Positions 49,553-60,704 of a DNA stretch of 64,000 nucleotides are shown one piece after another (the first letter of the stretch is position 1; every line of letters starts with the position of its first letter). The position numbers and the translations under genes were made by a program. Where the stretch lies: positions 52,058 through 116,057 of the forward strand of contig JADDOW010000112.1 in the NCBI GenBank assembly GCA_016782225.1. The letters are read 5' to 3'. This stretch comes from Nitrososphaeraceae archaeon (GTDB taxonomy: Archaea > Thermoproteota > Nitrososphaeria > Nitrososphaerales > Nitrososphaeraceae). The notes beneath the pieces are model-generated. The model was given only the letters and a program-made list of their open reading frames with translations, made no database searches and was not told where the DNA came from.

Positions 49553-50866
49553 TTATTTATTTGCTAGCCGGTCAAATTCTTCTCGTTCGCTTGCAATATT
49601 TAATAAATCTGATTTACTGATAATCCCTAAAAGCTTTATCTTTGTACTGGCTGCTAATCTTTCACTACTTTGAGATACATTGTCTTGATCCATCATTAAT
49701 TCATAATCATCATTATCACAAACAAATACCCTGTTTTTATTTTTTTGATAGATTCTCTTTAACGCTTCATCTGCTCTACTATTGGCATTCATTATTACTA
49801 ATTCTTTTTTTGGAATCATTATTTTTTCAACCATTACCTTTTCTGCGTCATTTTCTGAAATACTCATAGCTTGTTGGCTTGTAATTGCGCCTACTAAATG
49901 GCCTTCCGCATCCAATACAGGAAATTCGCTTTTTCGGTAGACGTTAAAGTAGCCCCTTAATGCTTCAGCTACTGTTTGATTTTGTCCAACAGATATGAAC
50001 TTTGTATTCATTATATCTTTTAATCGTACCCCAACCAAAGCAGCTGATAATTCATGCTGCTGCAAATATGTCTGTGCACCACTTTGAATAAACCATCCTA
50101 TTATTATAAACCAAAAACCTCCAAGGGTTGACCCTGTTAATATTGTTATAAACCCAAACGCCATCAATCCAAAAGATATTCCTACTCCTACTCTTACAGC
50201 AATCCTTGTGGCTTCGGTGTAGCTCTTTTTCCATTTAATTAATCCTGCACGCAACATTCTCCCCCCATCCAACGGGAAAGCGGGTATCAAATTAAATAAC
50301 CCTACTAATGCATTTATTATGGATGCATAAATCATTATTCCGGAGATTATAGGTATAGCTTGAAAATGATTTGTAGTTTCTTCTCCCTGTAACGTTCTTG
50401 TATCTTCTGTATTTGTTTCCATACTGTCCTGAATTGTTGATGTCACCATCGGTATGGCATTTTGACCACCAACCTGTATTAGCAACAACCACACCATGGC
50501 AAAAATAAAAGCCAAAGCAAAGCTTGTGACAGGCCCAATTGCAGCTATTTTAAATTCCTTTTTATAATCTTTTGTCTCTTCTTTGATGTCGGCTATTCCA
50601 CCGAATATAAATAGAATTATTTGACGTACTCTGATTCCGTATTTCAAAGACAACAATGAATGGGCTAATTCATGTAATAAAACCGACATGAACAAAACAA
50701 TGGCACCTGCTATTCCCATAATCCAATAAGATGACGATTCCAAATTTGGATAAAATCGCGGCATAAAGCCAGATGCAAGGGTCCAGGTGACAAGGGCAAA
50801 GACGATGATTAATGTGAAATGCAGCTTAATTGGTATACCTTTAACTTTTGCTATTTGTAGGGACAC
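49553..50866 (-). CDS. Site-2 protease family (M50) metalloprotease with CBS domains
   Basis: VLLHELAHSLLSLKYGI (HExxH), NLIPAFPLDGGRMLRA, C-terminal CBS pair (LKDIMNTKFISVGQNQTVAEAL...). Confidence 0.93.
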   Translation of the reverse strand: MSLQIAKVKGIPIKLHFTLIIVFALVTWTLASGFMPRFYPNLESSSYWIMGIAGAIVLFMSVLLHELAHSLLSLKYGIRVRQIILFIFGGIADIKEETKDYKKEFKIAAIGPVTSFALAFIFAMVWLLLIQVGGQNAIPMVTSTIQDSMETNTEDTRTLQGEETTNHFQAIPIISGIMIYASIINALVGLFNLIPAFPLDGGRMLRAGLIKWKKSYTEATRIAVRVGVGISFGLMAFGFITILTGSTLGGFWFIIIGWFIQSGAQTYLQQHELSAALVGVRLKDIMNTKFISVGQNQTVAEALRGYFNVYRKSEFPVLDAEGHLVGAITSQQAMSISENDAEKVMVEKIMIPKKELVIMNANSRADEALKRIYQKNKNRVFVCDNDDYELMMDQDNVSQSSERLAASTKIKLLGIISKSDLLNIASEREEFDRLANK

Positions 50867-51682
50867 AATACTTGTATGCTTATGTTATTATTTATATTAA
50901 GCACAAGTATTTTAAAATCTAGATAAAGGTGATATATCTACTATGCATTGTCATTATTAAATTGCTCTTTAACTTTATGTATAAGAAGACAATTCTTTTT
51001 CATAATACAAAGATGAAATGATTCTCTTGAGATTAGTAGAAACCTATAAAGATTTAAAAGATGAACACAACAAGGAAAAAAACTTGTAGAAAATCCTACT
51101 ATAACAAATATGTATGCGTCTTTATCAAAAATCAATGAGATGATGAAAAAATAAAAAAATCAAAGTATTATCCAACTAGTAGGGGATAAATCTGTATTGC
51201 ACATAGATATAATATACATTTAACCAGCAACAAACACAGAATTATTAAAATCAACAACCGTAAAAAAGATCTCGGGTTCTATTGAGAACGATAATATAGA
51301 GACAGCGCAAGATAATGCACATAGAAAGCCTCCTCACAATACCAAAAAATTCTGAATGACCCTATTTCATTGTGTACAGGGTGGCTATAAGTATTTATGA
51401 CTCATAACACATCCAACATCATCATTATAGGTTACTTTCTTTTACTGTGTAAGTTTTAATAATTGAGAACGTTTAGTCAACATGAATATTTAAATCTCAT
51501 ATATAAAAATTTTTTCTAAAAACTAATTATAATTATAATATTTCTGAACTATTTAAGTTACTGATATTAATAATAGTAAAAAGTAATAGCTCACTATAAT
51601 TTAAAATTTATCTTTAGTCTATTTGAAATTTCTTTTTTATTTTTAAAATAAACATATAAAATATACGATACTTTATTTTTTT

Positions 51683-52012
51683 ATGGTAGACGAAAATTTT
51701 AAAAAAAATTTAGCAGTGAAAACCAAAGAACCAATAAATAATTATAAAGAAGTTATAAACAAATTATATGAATTTATTTCAAAGGTTGGTGAAGACTTAA
51801 TCTTAGATTTTCTAAGACTAGAAACACAAAAATCTGATTGGATGGGCAATACCACTTTTGAATTACCATATAAAAACAAAGATGTTAATCTAAAGGAAAA
51901 GATGGAGGTCGATATAGCAAATTCAATATGCTTCCAATGGGGAAAGATGAAAGGACTTTACGTTTTAAAGCAAAAAGATGCTTTAAGAGGATATAAAAGA
52001 ATTGATCGCTAA
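51683..52012 (+). CDS. Hypothetical protein
   Basis: 109 aa ORF, no recognised motif. Confidence 0.4.
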   Translation: MVDENFKKNLAVKTKEPINNYKEVINKLYEFISKVGEDLILDFLRLETQKSDWMGNTTFELPYKNKDVNLKEKMEVDIANSICFQWGKMKGLYVLKQKDALRGYKRIDR

Positions 52013-52107
52013 AGATCAAGATATAGAATATATTAATGGATCCGCAAAGTCTACCAAGATAATCAGTATCCATCAACCATGGTTGGGTTATTATCAATAA
52101 TGGTAGT

Positions 52108-52610
52108 TCATCTTACTATCAAGATAGGGCAATAAACCCTTTCTGAAACATTTCTCGATACACTACCTAATCCTTTAATAACCTTTGATAATCCTTGAAG
52201 TCCTTTGCTCCCTATTACTGTAAGATCCACTCTATTATTATCGGCATAATCTACAACCTGGTTCGACGGGTTACCGTTAAGAATTACCGAATTTATTTTA
52301 ATTCCATCTATTGTTATATAGGTCTCCTTTTTCTCTTCTAGGCTTTTTTCCATACTTTCCTTCATTTCATTGTATATTGTTGTAGCCTGTTGACTTAGAG
52401 ACACAACGTTACCAGAATGATCACGCATAGGCTTATCAAAAAGAGCTTTGGAAATTGGTAATTCTTGGATTATATGTAATAATATAATTTCTATAGGTTG
52501 TTTGTTCTCTTTACCAAAAAAAATGTTTTTGCTAATTCTACAGCGTAATCTAACGATTTGTCCGAAAATTGAGAGCTATCGTATGGCACTAGAATATTCT
52601 TTATTTCCAA
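52108..52610 (-). pseudogene. UspA-family universal stress protein with a frameshift at an A8 tract
   Basis: N-terminal IKNILVPYDSSQFSDKSLDYAVELAKT in one frame, IIQELPISKALFDKPMRDHSG...VIGSKGLQGLSKVIKGLGSVSRNVSERVYCPILIVR in another; shift at 52516-52523. Confidence 0.8.
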
Positions 52611-52841
52611 TTGGATGTCACCTATTCAATATTTAATTAGCCTATTATAAAAAATTTTTCTGCCCATATTAAATTGAATGGTGTTAGATTTGTGGTAAAG
52701 CCAATTGTTTCTAAATTGCTATCATTTGATGCGAAAGCCAGAAAAACTCTATAAATACCTATATGAAACCTTCTCTGGGACTAAATTATGAGAACAAGTG
52801 CAAATACTTTTCATCAATATCCATTAACCAATATTAGCTAA

Positions 52842-53075
52842 ATGATCAATGTAATAACCAAATTATTATTAGACAATTTTGAAAAAGGTGTCTATCAAAA
52901 TAGAGTTTTTTCAAATCCCTATAATATTACAGAATATCATAACGGAACCAAGACATATGTAAATAGCCCAAATAACATGGATCACATTGATTTGGATGGT
53001 TCTTTTAACCATGAAATAACATCTTTCGCATCATTATATCCTAATACACCTGACATTATGAAAGCAAATAACTAG
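52842..53075 (+). CDS. Hypothetical small protein
   Basis: 77 aa ORF in a gene-poor stretch, no motif. Confidence 0.25.
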   Translation: MINVITKLLLDNFEKGVYQNRVFSNPYNITEYHNGTKTYVNSPNNMDHIDLDGSFNHEITSFASLYPNTPDIMKANN

Positions 53076-53560
53076 TATTTATGTGATGGATGTATTTTTA
53101 ATTGTTCTTGGTTTTGACCTTACGAGTATTTTTTTGATGCTGCTAAATAGAGTACACCATTTTCTTGACTTATACGGAGTTTTGAATATCAATTGCTTCG
53201 TCTACTTTATAACTAGTTTGAGGTTAAAGAACTAATGTTAAATCAGCAATAGTGCCCATATCTACATGATATTTGGGTTATTTGTTTGCAACGTCTCGAA
53301 TATTGGTCATATTATTTTTAAATCTTATCTTTTTCCTTTTCAATGAATTGGCATTATCAATATATTATACAGATGCTGATTCCACTTGATCAAAGCCATC
53401 AAGATAAAAGTTGAATGTCATTTTGCGGATATCTGTTTTTTACTGTTCTAGGATAATGTTGATTCCTTGAATATTTTTATTCTTTATGCTACCTAAAATA
53501 ATTTTATTTTATTGTATTGGACCATGATGTATCTAAGATTAAACTTGCATTAATCCATCA

Positions 53561-54568
53561 TCAAATATCATTTCTTAAAACTATGCGATATCTTGCTTTA
53601 CCAGATTCAAGGTGAGCCATTGCCTCATTCACTTTGGAAAGTGGAAACTCTTCTGTAACTGGCTCAATATTATGCCGATTACAAAAATTAAGCATCTTTA
53701 CAATCGTTGAAGGACTACCTGTAGGTGAGCCTCCAATAGATTTTTCATTAGAAATTAAAGAAGAAACAGTAGCCTTAACTTGCGATGCTGCTCCAACAAT
53801 ATGTAGTTTACCTCCAGGACGAAGTGTATTGATATATGCATCCCAATCTAATTCAGCGTTTGAAGTAACTAATACCATGTCAAATCTATTTGCCGAAGTT
53901 TCTAAAGAACCGTGATTTTTTGAATTTAAGAAATGATTAGCTCCAAATTCTCTTGCCTCCCTCTCCTTATCTGGATTTGTAGATATGGCTGTTACTTCAC
54001 ACCCCCATGCATTAAGAAATTTGAGAGCCATATGCCCTAATCCTCCAATTCCAACTACTGCTACGTCAGATGTTGAATTGATGTTATTTTGGATAATCGG
54101 ATTAAAAACGGTGATTCCGCCACAAAACAATGGACCGGCAGATTTAATGTTAAGGTTACTAGGTAAAGGAAATGCCCATAACCCTTGACAGCGAACTTTG
54201 TCTGCAAAACCCCCATGCCTTCCAACAATTACATCTTCTCCACTCAAACAGCGATTATGGTGTCCACTCAAACACTGATCGCACATTAGGCAAGAGCGCG
54301 CATTCCAACCAAGTCCGACATATTGACCGACCTTTAGATGTTTTACCGTATCTCCAATAGCAGACACCTTGCCGACAATTTCGTGACCAGGTACAAGGGG
54401 ATAATGCGTAATTCCCCATTCATTTTTCAGCATATGCAAATCACTGTGACATATGCCACAATATTCGACATTGATTTCTATTTCATCCGGCTTTAGAGAC
54501 CCTACTTCGTATTCAAATCGTTCCAGTTTATCACCAAGTTTAGGTGATGCATAAGCTTGAATTGTCAT
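53561..54568 (-). CDS. NAD(P)-dependent Zn alcohol dehydrogenase (cinnamyl-alcohol dehydrogenase-like)
   Basis: CGICHSDLHMLKNEWGITHYPLVPGHEIVG, CxxCxxCxxxxxxxC zinc lobe, GIGGLGHMALKF. Confidence 0.93.
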   Translation of the reverse strand: MTIQAYASPKLGDKLERFEYEVGSLKPDEIEINVEYCGICHSDLHMLKNEWGITHYPLVPGHEIVGKVSAIGDTVKHLKVGQYVGLGWNARSCLMCDQCLSGHHNRCLSGEDVIVGRHGGFADKVRCQGLWAFPLPSNLNIKSAGPLFCGGITVFNPIIQNNINSTSDVAVVGIGGLGHMALKFLNAWGCEVTAISTNPDKEREAREFGANHFLNSKNHGSLETSANRFDMVLVTSNAELDWDAYINTLRPGGKLHIVGAASQVKATVSSLISNEKSIGGSPTGSPSTIVKMLNFCNRHNIEPVTEEFPLSKVNEAMAHLESGKARYRIVLRNDI

Positions 54569-54952
54569 ACCTTGTATTATTCTCTACTTGGCTCTAAAAA
54601 AACTAGTTGTTTTAGTAGCCGGATGTTATAATTGTTTATTTTAAATATTTGTATAGATCATTTGAAATTGGCCATTTAATGTAATTAACAACTGTATTTT
54701 TAGTTGTATGTATCGTTAGTTTGATGTGCAAAATTACTCTTTTACTATCTTATATAATTTCTATTGTTGCATAAAATCAAATATATGGAATTGTTAAATA
54801 AATTTTGAAAAGAGATACAGCAAGATAGGCGCGGCATTTTCTTTTTTAAATTGATAATGTGTCATACTTTGAGGTCTAGGAACTAGTTCCTCCTTGGAAA
54901 TACGCTTATTTTCTCTGTTGGAATATTATTATTGTTTATGTAAGTTACAAAA

Positions 54953-55741
54953 TTAAATAAAATGGAATAGAGTCAAACCAAGTAAAAAACCCAAAGAAGC
55001 CGATAAACCTATGTGCAATTCTGCACGTTTATATGCTTGGGGTATAAGCTCTTCTGTAACAAATGCCATGAGGGCTCCCGCAGCAAACCCTATGATAATA
55101 GATAAGTGTTGAGGGTCCAATGGTTTTTCTAAATACCAGCCTATTGGTCCACCTATGGCTATGATAGCGAATATGTAAAACCATTGTTTAATAACCCTAA
55201 TGCGATTATGATCTTCATCAAACATTCTCTTTGATCCTTCCATTGTAGCAGCCAGATTACCTATGAATAGTGCTAGTGTTACTGCAATTAATCCCTGTAA
55301 ATTTAGTGCTATAATTACACCTATGAATAGTGATTCAGGAAAGCTGTCAAGGAATATTCCTAAAATAATTATTCTTGATCTACTATCACCTGGACTGGAA
55401 ATACCATTCTTATTGTTAGACTCATTCGACCTTAAAAGATCTACTTTTTCTTTTTGTTTTTCTTTTATCCTTTGAATCATCCTATTCATGATACTAAAAG
55501 CTATCGCTCCAACACCAAAGCCTGATGCCATGGTGATGAAGGATCCCTCTTTTAATGCATCGTCAATTAATGAAAATGCTATGGAAGATAAAAATATTCC
55601 AGCTGCAAAAGCAGAAAGATCTGCTCTCAACCTTTCTGGATATCGAAAGATAACTGATAAAATTGCTCCTATAATAAATCCACTGGATACCAAAGTTGAA
55701 TATATTAGGCTATTTGCAAATTCCAAAACCTCCGAATTCAA
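54953..55741 (-). CDS. ZIP-family metal transporter
   Basis: SFPESLFIGVIIALNLQG, GAALMAFVTEELIPQAYKRA, polytopic. Confidence 0.8.
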   Translation of the reverse strand: MNSEVLEFANSLIYSTLVSSGFIIGAILSVIFRYPERLRADLSAFAAGIFLSSIAFSLIDDALKEGSFITMASGFGVGAIAFSIMNRMIQRIKEKQKEKVDLLRSNESNNKNGISSPGDSRSRIIILGIFLDSFPESLFIGVIIALNLQGLIAVTLALFIGNLAATMEGSKRMFDEDHNRIRVIKQWFYIFAIIAIGGPIGWYLEKPLDPQHLSIIIGFAAGALMAFVTEELIPQAYKRAELHIGLSASLGFLLGLTLFHFI

Positions 55742-55995
55742 ATCGTTAACTAATATTTTTAGATAACGTCGCCATAGTTTATAGGTATCATTTTGAACAA
55801 TTGATTGAAACTGACTGTTTTATTTTAAGAATATAATAGATGTTATATTTTATTTAGAAATTTTATTGCAGCCGCTCTGAAAAGCAAAATGTATTGTACT
55901 TTAATTTGTCTTTGAAAAGGTTGTTGCCAAGATACTATTGGAAATAATATTAAATTATAGGTGGATGTCTTGGTAGTAAAAAAAATGATAAAATA

Positions 55996-57201
55996 CTAAA
56001 TCATGTTTAGGGTTTTGCAGTTACTGAGAATCATTTCAGCAAATGTTTCAATAGGTATTGATTTTATGGGTTTCATTATATGGTGGTATTTTTTATTGTC
56101 ATTATCCGTATTTGTGCCATTACTTTTAGATTTTACCTGTAACATAAGCAAATGATCTTTTATCACTTTTGTCAATTCCATGTTGCAAATCTTGCTATTG
56201 TTTATTGCAAGGAGAGAATCCTGTAGCATTCCTGTCAGATGATCGTTTCCCTTTTCTTCATGCAAGTGGGGATTCCTGGTTTCAATTTGAAATATCTCTA
56301 CACCTTTTTTTATTATGCCTGCAAAGTTTGAGGGCAACAAACCTCCAAACTTTTCTAAAATATCTATTAATTCATAAGGTTCAACCGAATAACCGCTAGA
56401 ATAATTTAGATTATCCGCAAGTGCCATGGATAGCGCGTGTTCTCCGGCATTCCCAGTTGAGATGATTTCACTCTTGGTGCCAGTTATGTTGGAAATCAAA
56501 TCATTTAGATATTTGTTACTATATTCGGATATTCTTCCCCATTTTGGGAATACTAGAGTGTTATCCACTATTTTTGGTTTGGATTTCCAAGATATTCTGA
56601 TGTTGCTATATGGGGTAGAAGCCATTCCGAAGCCTGCTGCAAAAATCTTGACATATTCATTTACTGCTCCAGGAAAATAGTTATCGCTATCAATAAAACC
56701 AACGTATTTTTTCAATTGCATTTTAGCCAATAAAATGCCAATTATCATTCCTTCCGCTTTGCCATTACGCACTTGACCTTTGGAATCTAGGATTGAAGTA
56801 TAGTTTACCTTCTTGAATATTTTGCCAAGATCTTTATCTTTCTGGTTAATGACCATAATTTTTTTATCTGCGAATCTGGAATATTGCTTTACCATTTCTA
56901 ACTCCATTGAAAATCTGTCATCAGGTGCTCTTTTACTGTTTGATACAATGATAACAAGACATTCATTTGGAATACCACTTAAAACTCCTTCAAGAAGACC
57001 TAGTTTTTCGTTTTTTACCGGTATGACTATGGCTAATTCGCGTAATATGGATGATAATTCGTCATAGCCAAATGCTTTGATGGATTGATGACCGTTTAGA
57101 CTAGGGGATTTTCCTGAGTCTATCTCATAAATCTTTTGAAGTTCATGGATACTAACTGATCCTATCTTCTCAGTATGTTTCGGTGGGAAATCTAATCTCA
57201 T
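55996..57201 (-). CDS. mpgS: Mannosyl-3-phosphoglycerate synthase
   Basis: LAIVIPVKNEKLGLLEGVLSGIPNECLVIIVSNSKRAPDDR, VGFIDSDNYFPGAVNEYVKIFAAG, STGNAGEHALSM. Confidence 0.92.
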   Translation of the reverse strand: MRLDFPPKHTEKIGSVSIHELQKIYEIDSGKSPSLNGHQSIKAFGYDELSSILRELAIVIPVKNEKLGLLEGVLSGIPNECLVIIVSNSKRAPDDRFSMELEMVKQYSRFADKKIMVINQKDKDLGKIFKKVNYTSILDSKGQVRNGKAEGMIIGILLAKMQLKKYVGFIDSDNYFPGAVNEYVKIFAAGFGMASTPYSNIRISWKSKPKIVDNTLVFPKWGRISEYSNKYLNDLISNITGTKSEIISTGNAGEHALSMALADNLNYSSGYSVEPYELIDILEKFGGLLPSNFAGIIKKGVEIFQIETRNPHLHEEKGNDHLTGMLQDSLLAINNSKICNMELTKVIKDHLLMLQVKSKSNGTNTDNDNKKYHHIMKPIKSIPIETFAEMILSNCKTLNMI

Positions 57202-57212
57202 TTATTCACTTA

Positions 57213-57238
57213 TCTGTATATATATTCATATATATAGA
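57213..57238. promoter_or_regulatory. AT-rich inverted repeat upstream of mpgS start
   Basis: TCTGTATATAT ATTC ATATATATAGA; 10/11 arm match, 12 nt upstream of ATG. Confidence 0.4.
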
Positions 57239-57719
57239 TCATACATCAATTTAATTGAATTCTTCATGTTTTCAACGGTATTAGATCATGAGCATGATAA
57301 CAAAGATAATGACCACTTTAAGGTTCTAAATCATTAAAAATGGATAAAGATCCTTTCTTCCAAAAGATTAAAATAAAAAGTAAATTTTGATAGTTCATTG
57401 CCCCTAGAAAATACCACTGGATAAAACAATAGCATTGATAATTTTCACATAAACCTTCTGAAATCACCTCTCTGCTTGTATTCAATATTATCACATAGAT
57501 CCTTTATTGCCATAGTTTCAGTTGAAATATTTGATCACTATGTCAAATATTTGATTTTTTTAATTGTATATTCAACTGCAAAGACTGAATGTTGATAAAA
57601 TGTTGATGTCTTTTTTTTTGGAGTATAAATTCAGCATAAACCAATTTGATTAACCTATATGCGTATAGCGATGTGGTATAGAATAATATGCAGTAGTTCT
57701 CTTTCTATAATATATCAAG

Positions 57720-58373
57720 ATGACATCTAAAATTAAATTGGCTGTTTTTGACATGGACGGGACAATCATTGATGGTAGACTTATTGATGCACTATCAACC
57801 AAATTTGGGTTATATGATCAAATAAAACAAATTCAAGCTGATTCCTCTATTTTGGGTTATATAAAAACTCAAAAAATAGCTTCTCTTCTTAAGGGACTAG
57901 ATGAAAAGGAAATAGTATTAGCGCTTGAGTCTATACCAATTATGAATAATTACCAGAATGCAATATCTGTTTTAAAGGAAAATGGATATAAAATAGGTAT
58001 AATAACTGATAGTTATAGCATTGCAGCCAAAACTTTGGCTAATAATTATGGTTTGGATTTTTTTACTGCCAATGATTTGATTGTAAATGATGGATTAGTA
58101 ACAGGAGAGGTTTGCATGCCATTAGGGTGGGACAAAATAAACTGTTTTTGCAAGAACTCTGTATGCAAAAGATACCATTTAGAGACTCATGCAAAAAAAT
58201 ATGGTATAGATATTAAAGATACGGTAGCTATTGGCGATACCCGAGGTGATTTATGCATGGTGACTCATGCAGGTATAGGTATTGCATTTATGCCTAAGGA
58301 TGACTATATCAATAAATGCAAAAATATAATATATCGACCCAATCTATCAGATATATTCTATTTTATACAATAG
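57720..58373 (+). CDS. HAD-superfamily phosphatase (SerB-like)
   Basis: LAVFDMDGTIIDGR motif I, IGIITDSYS motif II, AIGDTRGDLCMV motif IV. Confidence 0.88.
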   Translation: MTSKIKLAVFDMDGTIIDGRLIDALSTKFGLYDQIKQIQADSSILGYIKTQKIASLLKGLDEKEIVLALESIPIMNNYQNAISVLKENGYKIGIITDSYSIAAKTLANNYGLDFFTANDLIVNDGLVTGEVCMPLGWDKINCFCKNSVCKRYHLETHAKKYGIDIKDTVAIGDTRGDLCMVTHAGIGIAFMPKDDYINKCKNIIYRPNLSDIFYFIQ

Positions 58374-58453
58374 ACAGGAAAGATATCAATCTAAAATAAG
58401 GTAGTACTTTTTATATCTTGTTCACCAATAACAGTTGTTTAGGAAATTATAAA

Positions 58454-60151
58454 ATGTGTAGTATTGTAGGAATTTTAAGCAAAAAAGAGGGGAATGTTAC
58501 TCCTTTAATTGGAAAAATGTTATACTGTATGCAAAATCGTGGACCGGATGGAATGGGTTTTGCCACAGAGAACCAAATAGTATACTCGGACACTTTTGAT
58601 AAATTGTTGTTCTCACAGGTGCATGGACATGACGTTTTGGGGCACACAAGGTTAGCAATAGTAGGTGGTCCATGTGGTCCACAACCGTTTATGAGTTGTG
58701 ACAAAAAATTCATACTCGAACATAATGGTGAGATTTATAACTACAAAGAGCTTAGAAAAAAACTATCAGAACATCATAAATTCAATACTCAGACTGATAG
58801 TGAGGTTATTGTGCATCTTCTCGAGGACCAATATCAAAAAACAAATGGCGATCTAATCGAAGCCATCAAAAGCACAGTTTCGCAACTTGATGGAATATAT
58901 ATTATTGCAATAAAAGAACAGTCCACAGGCAATATCATCTTGGTGCGTGATGGTATAGGGGTAAGACAAATTTACTATGGTGAAAACAAAGACTTGATTG
59001 CATTTGCTTCAGAAAAAAAAGCCCTATGGAAAGTAGACATGTTCAATCAGATCAAGAGACTATTACCCGGATATGCTTTGGTTATTTCACATGAGAAAGA
59101 GTTTACAAAATTTGAAACGACCCTATTCCCGATTTCAGTAAATACAAAAAAATCAATTCGTAAGGAATACCCAATTTTATATAAAGACCTTGACACTGCA
59201 GTTAATGCATATAGCAAGGCATTGTTTGAATCAGTAAAAAAACGAGTCAGTGGCTTTAACAAAATTGGAATTATCTTTTCAGGTGGAATTGATAGCGTTG
59301 TCGTAGCGTATTTGGCTAAACAAATGGTTCCAGAAGTTGTTTGCTACACTTCTGGAATTAAGGATTCAAATGATATAGTCAATTCAATAGAAATAGCAGA
59401 AAAATTAGGTCTAAAATTAGAAGTAAAGGAGTGGACTGAAACTGATGTTGAAAACATTATTCCCCAAATAATCAATGTTATTGAAGACGACAACATGGGT
59501 CAAGTAGAGGTTGCTATACCCATTTATGGTGCCGTAAAATTGGCACATGAACAAGGCATACGGGTCATGCTCACTGGTCAAGGGGCTGATGAACTTTTCG
59601 GCGGGTACTCTTGGTACTCTAAGATTGTTCAGAAATACGGGTATGACAAAATCAGAGAATACATGATCCAGGATCTCAAGTTACTCTATAAAGAAACTTT
59701 GGAAAGAGAGGATAAAATCACCATGTCTGAAAGCATAGAACTTCGTGAACCATTTCTGGATACCGATTTGATAGACACTGTGTTGAGGATAGACCCACGT
59801 CTCAATATTCACAATAACGGCAATAAGTATGACAATTTGGGTAAACGAGTGCATCGTAAACTAGCAGAAAAAATAGGAATACCAAAAGAAATTGCATACC
59901 GAATAAAAGAAGCGGCGCAACATGGCTCTGGGCTACATAGTACATTGGATGCCTTGGCAAAGAAAAACGGTTTTACACAATTGAACGTTAAATCCGGTTA
60001 TTTGGATAAGTTAAACAAGAGGGAGTTAATAGGGAGCTCTCAAAGATATGGGCATCTATTCGAAAACGAAAAGATATGGACAATAGAGCCTCACATACAA
60101 TTGTATTTGGAAAACATCGCAATGAACATTTTACCTAAAATCAATAATTGA
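58454..60151 (+). CDS. asnB: Asparagine synthetase (glutamine-hydrolysing)-like; mature N-terminal Cys expected from MCSIVGIL at 58454
   Basis: MCSIVGILSKKEG, NRGPDGMGF, LEHNGEIYNYKELR, GIIFSGGIDSVVVAYLA, TGQGADELFGGYSWY. Confidence 0.93.
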   Translation: MCSIVGILSKKEGNVTPLIGKMLYCMQNRGPDGMGFATENQIVYSDTFDKLLFSQVHGHDVLGHTRLAIVGGPCGPQPFMSCDKKFILEHNGEIYNYKELRKKLSEHHKFNTQTDSEVIVHLLEDQYQKTNGDLIEAIKSTVSQLDGIYIIAIKEQSTGNIILVRDGIGVRQIYYGENKDLIAFASEKKALWKVDMFNQIKRLLPGYALVISHEKEFTKFETTLFPISVNTKKSIRKEYPILYKDLDTAVNAYSKALFESVKKRVSGFNKIGIIFSGGIDSVVVAYLAKQMVPEVVCYTSGIKDSNDIVNSIEIAEKLGLKLEVKEWTETDVENIIPQIINVIEDDNMGQVEVAIPIYGAVKLAHEQGIRVMLTGQGADELFGGYSWYSKIVQKYGYDKIREYMIQDLKLLYKETLEREDKITMSESIELREPFLDTDLIDTVLRIDPRLNIHNNGNKYDNLGKRVHRKLAEKIGIPKEIAYRIKEAAQHGSGLHSTLDALAKKNGFTQLNVKSGYLDKLNKRELIGSSQRYGHLFENEKIWTIEPHIQLYLENIAMNILPKINN

Positions 60152-60704
60152 ATTCCAGAACCACTTTTATTTTGGCGGAAAAACATTATTATCTGCTGTC
60201 GCTATCCACCCAAAATATTTTTTATATGCAATATCCAGTGTGCGTAAAGATGTAAATCATTATTTTTTTGAAACTTTGCATTAAATTATTTTGGGTATTG
60301 GACTGTTCATTATGTTGTTGGTCTTTTATTTAGCATGAAAAAGATATTTGGACTGTTGCTTTATCTTAACTTTTGAGCATCAATTTATTTTAGAAAACAA
60401 GCTTTGTTTTAAACCAATCTTTAACTATTGTTATTATTGTTATTATTATAGATCTCAATGTCAAACAGATTATATTATAATTCATTGATGAACAACAAGT
60501 AAACAATAAATCACTATTTCAGATTGTTCCATCATAAATTCAAGATAAAGGTCAGTCCAAGGACAAAAATACAAAAATGCCCATCATCACTTTACAGCAA
60601 TTTTCAAAAATTATGTATTTGCATTTGATCTCTTATGATTTTATATTAAAATCATATATTTACAATCTACAATAACAACAATCACTATTTCTTTTAATAT
60701 CATA

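Noticed and set aside
50941-51135. 64-aa minus ORF
   Set aside because: Hydrophobic low-complexity reading in a decayed AT-rich gap; no motif.
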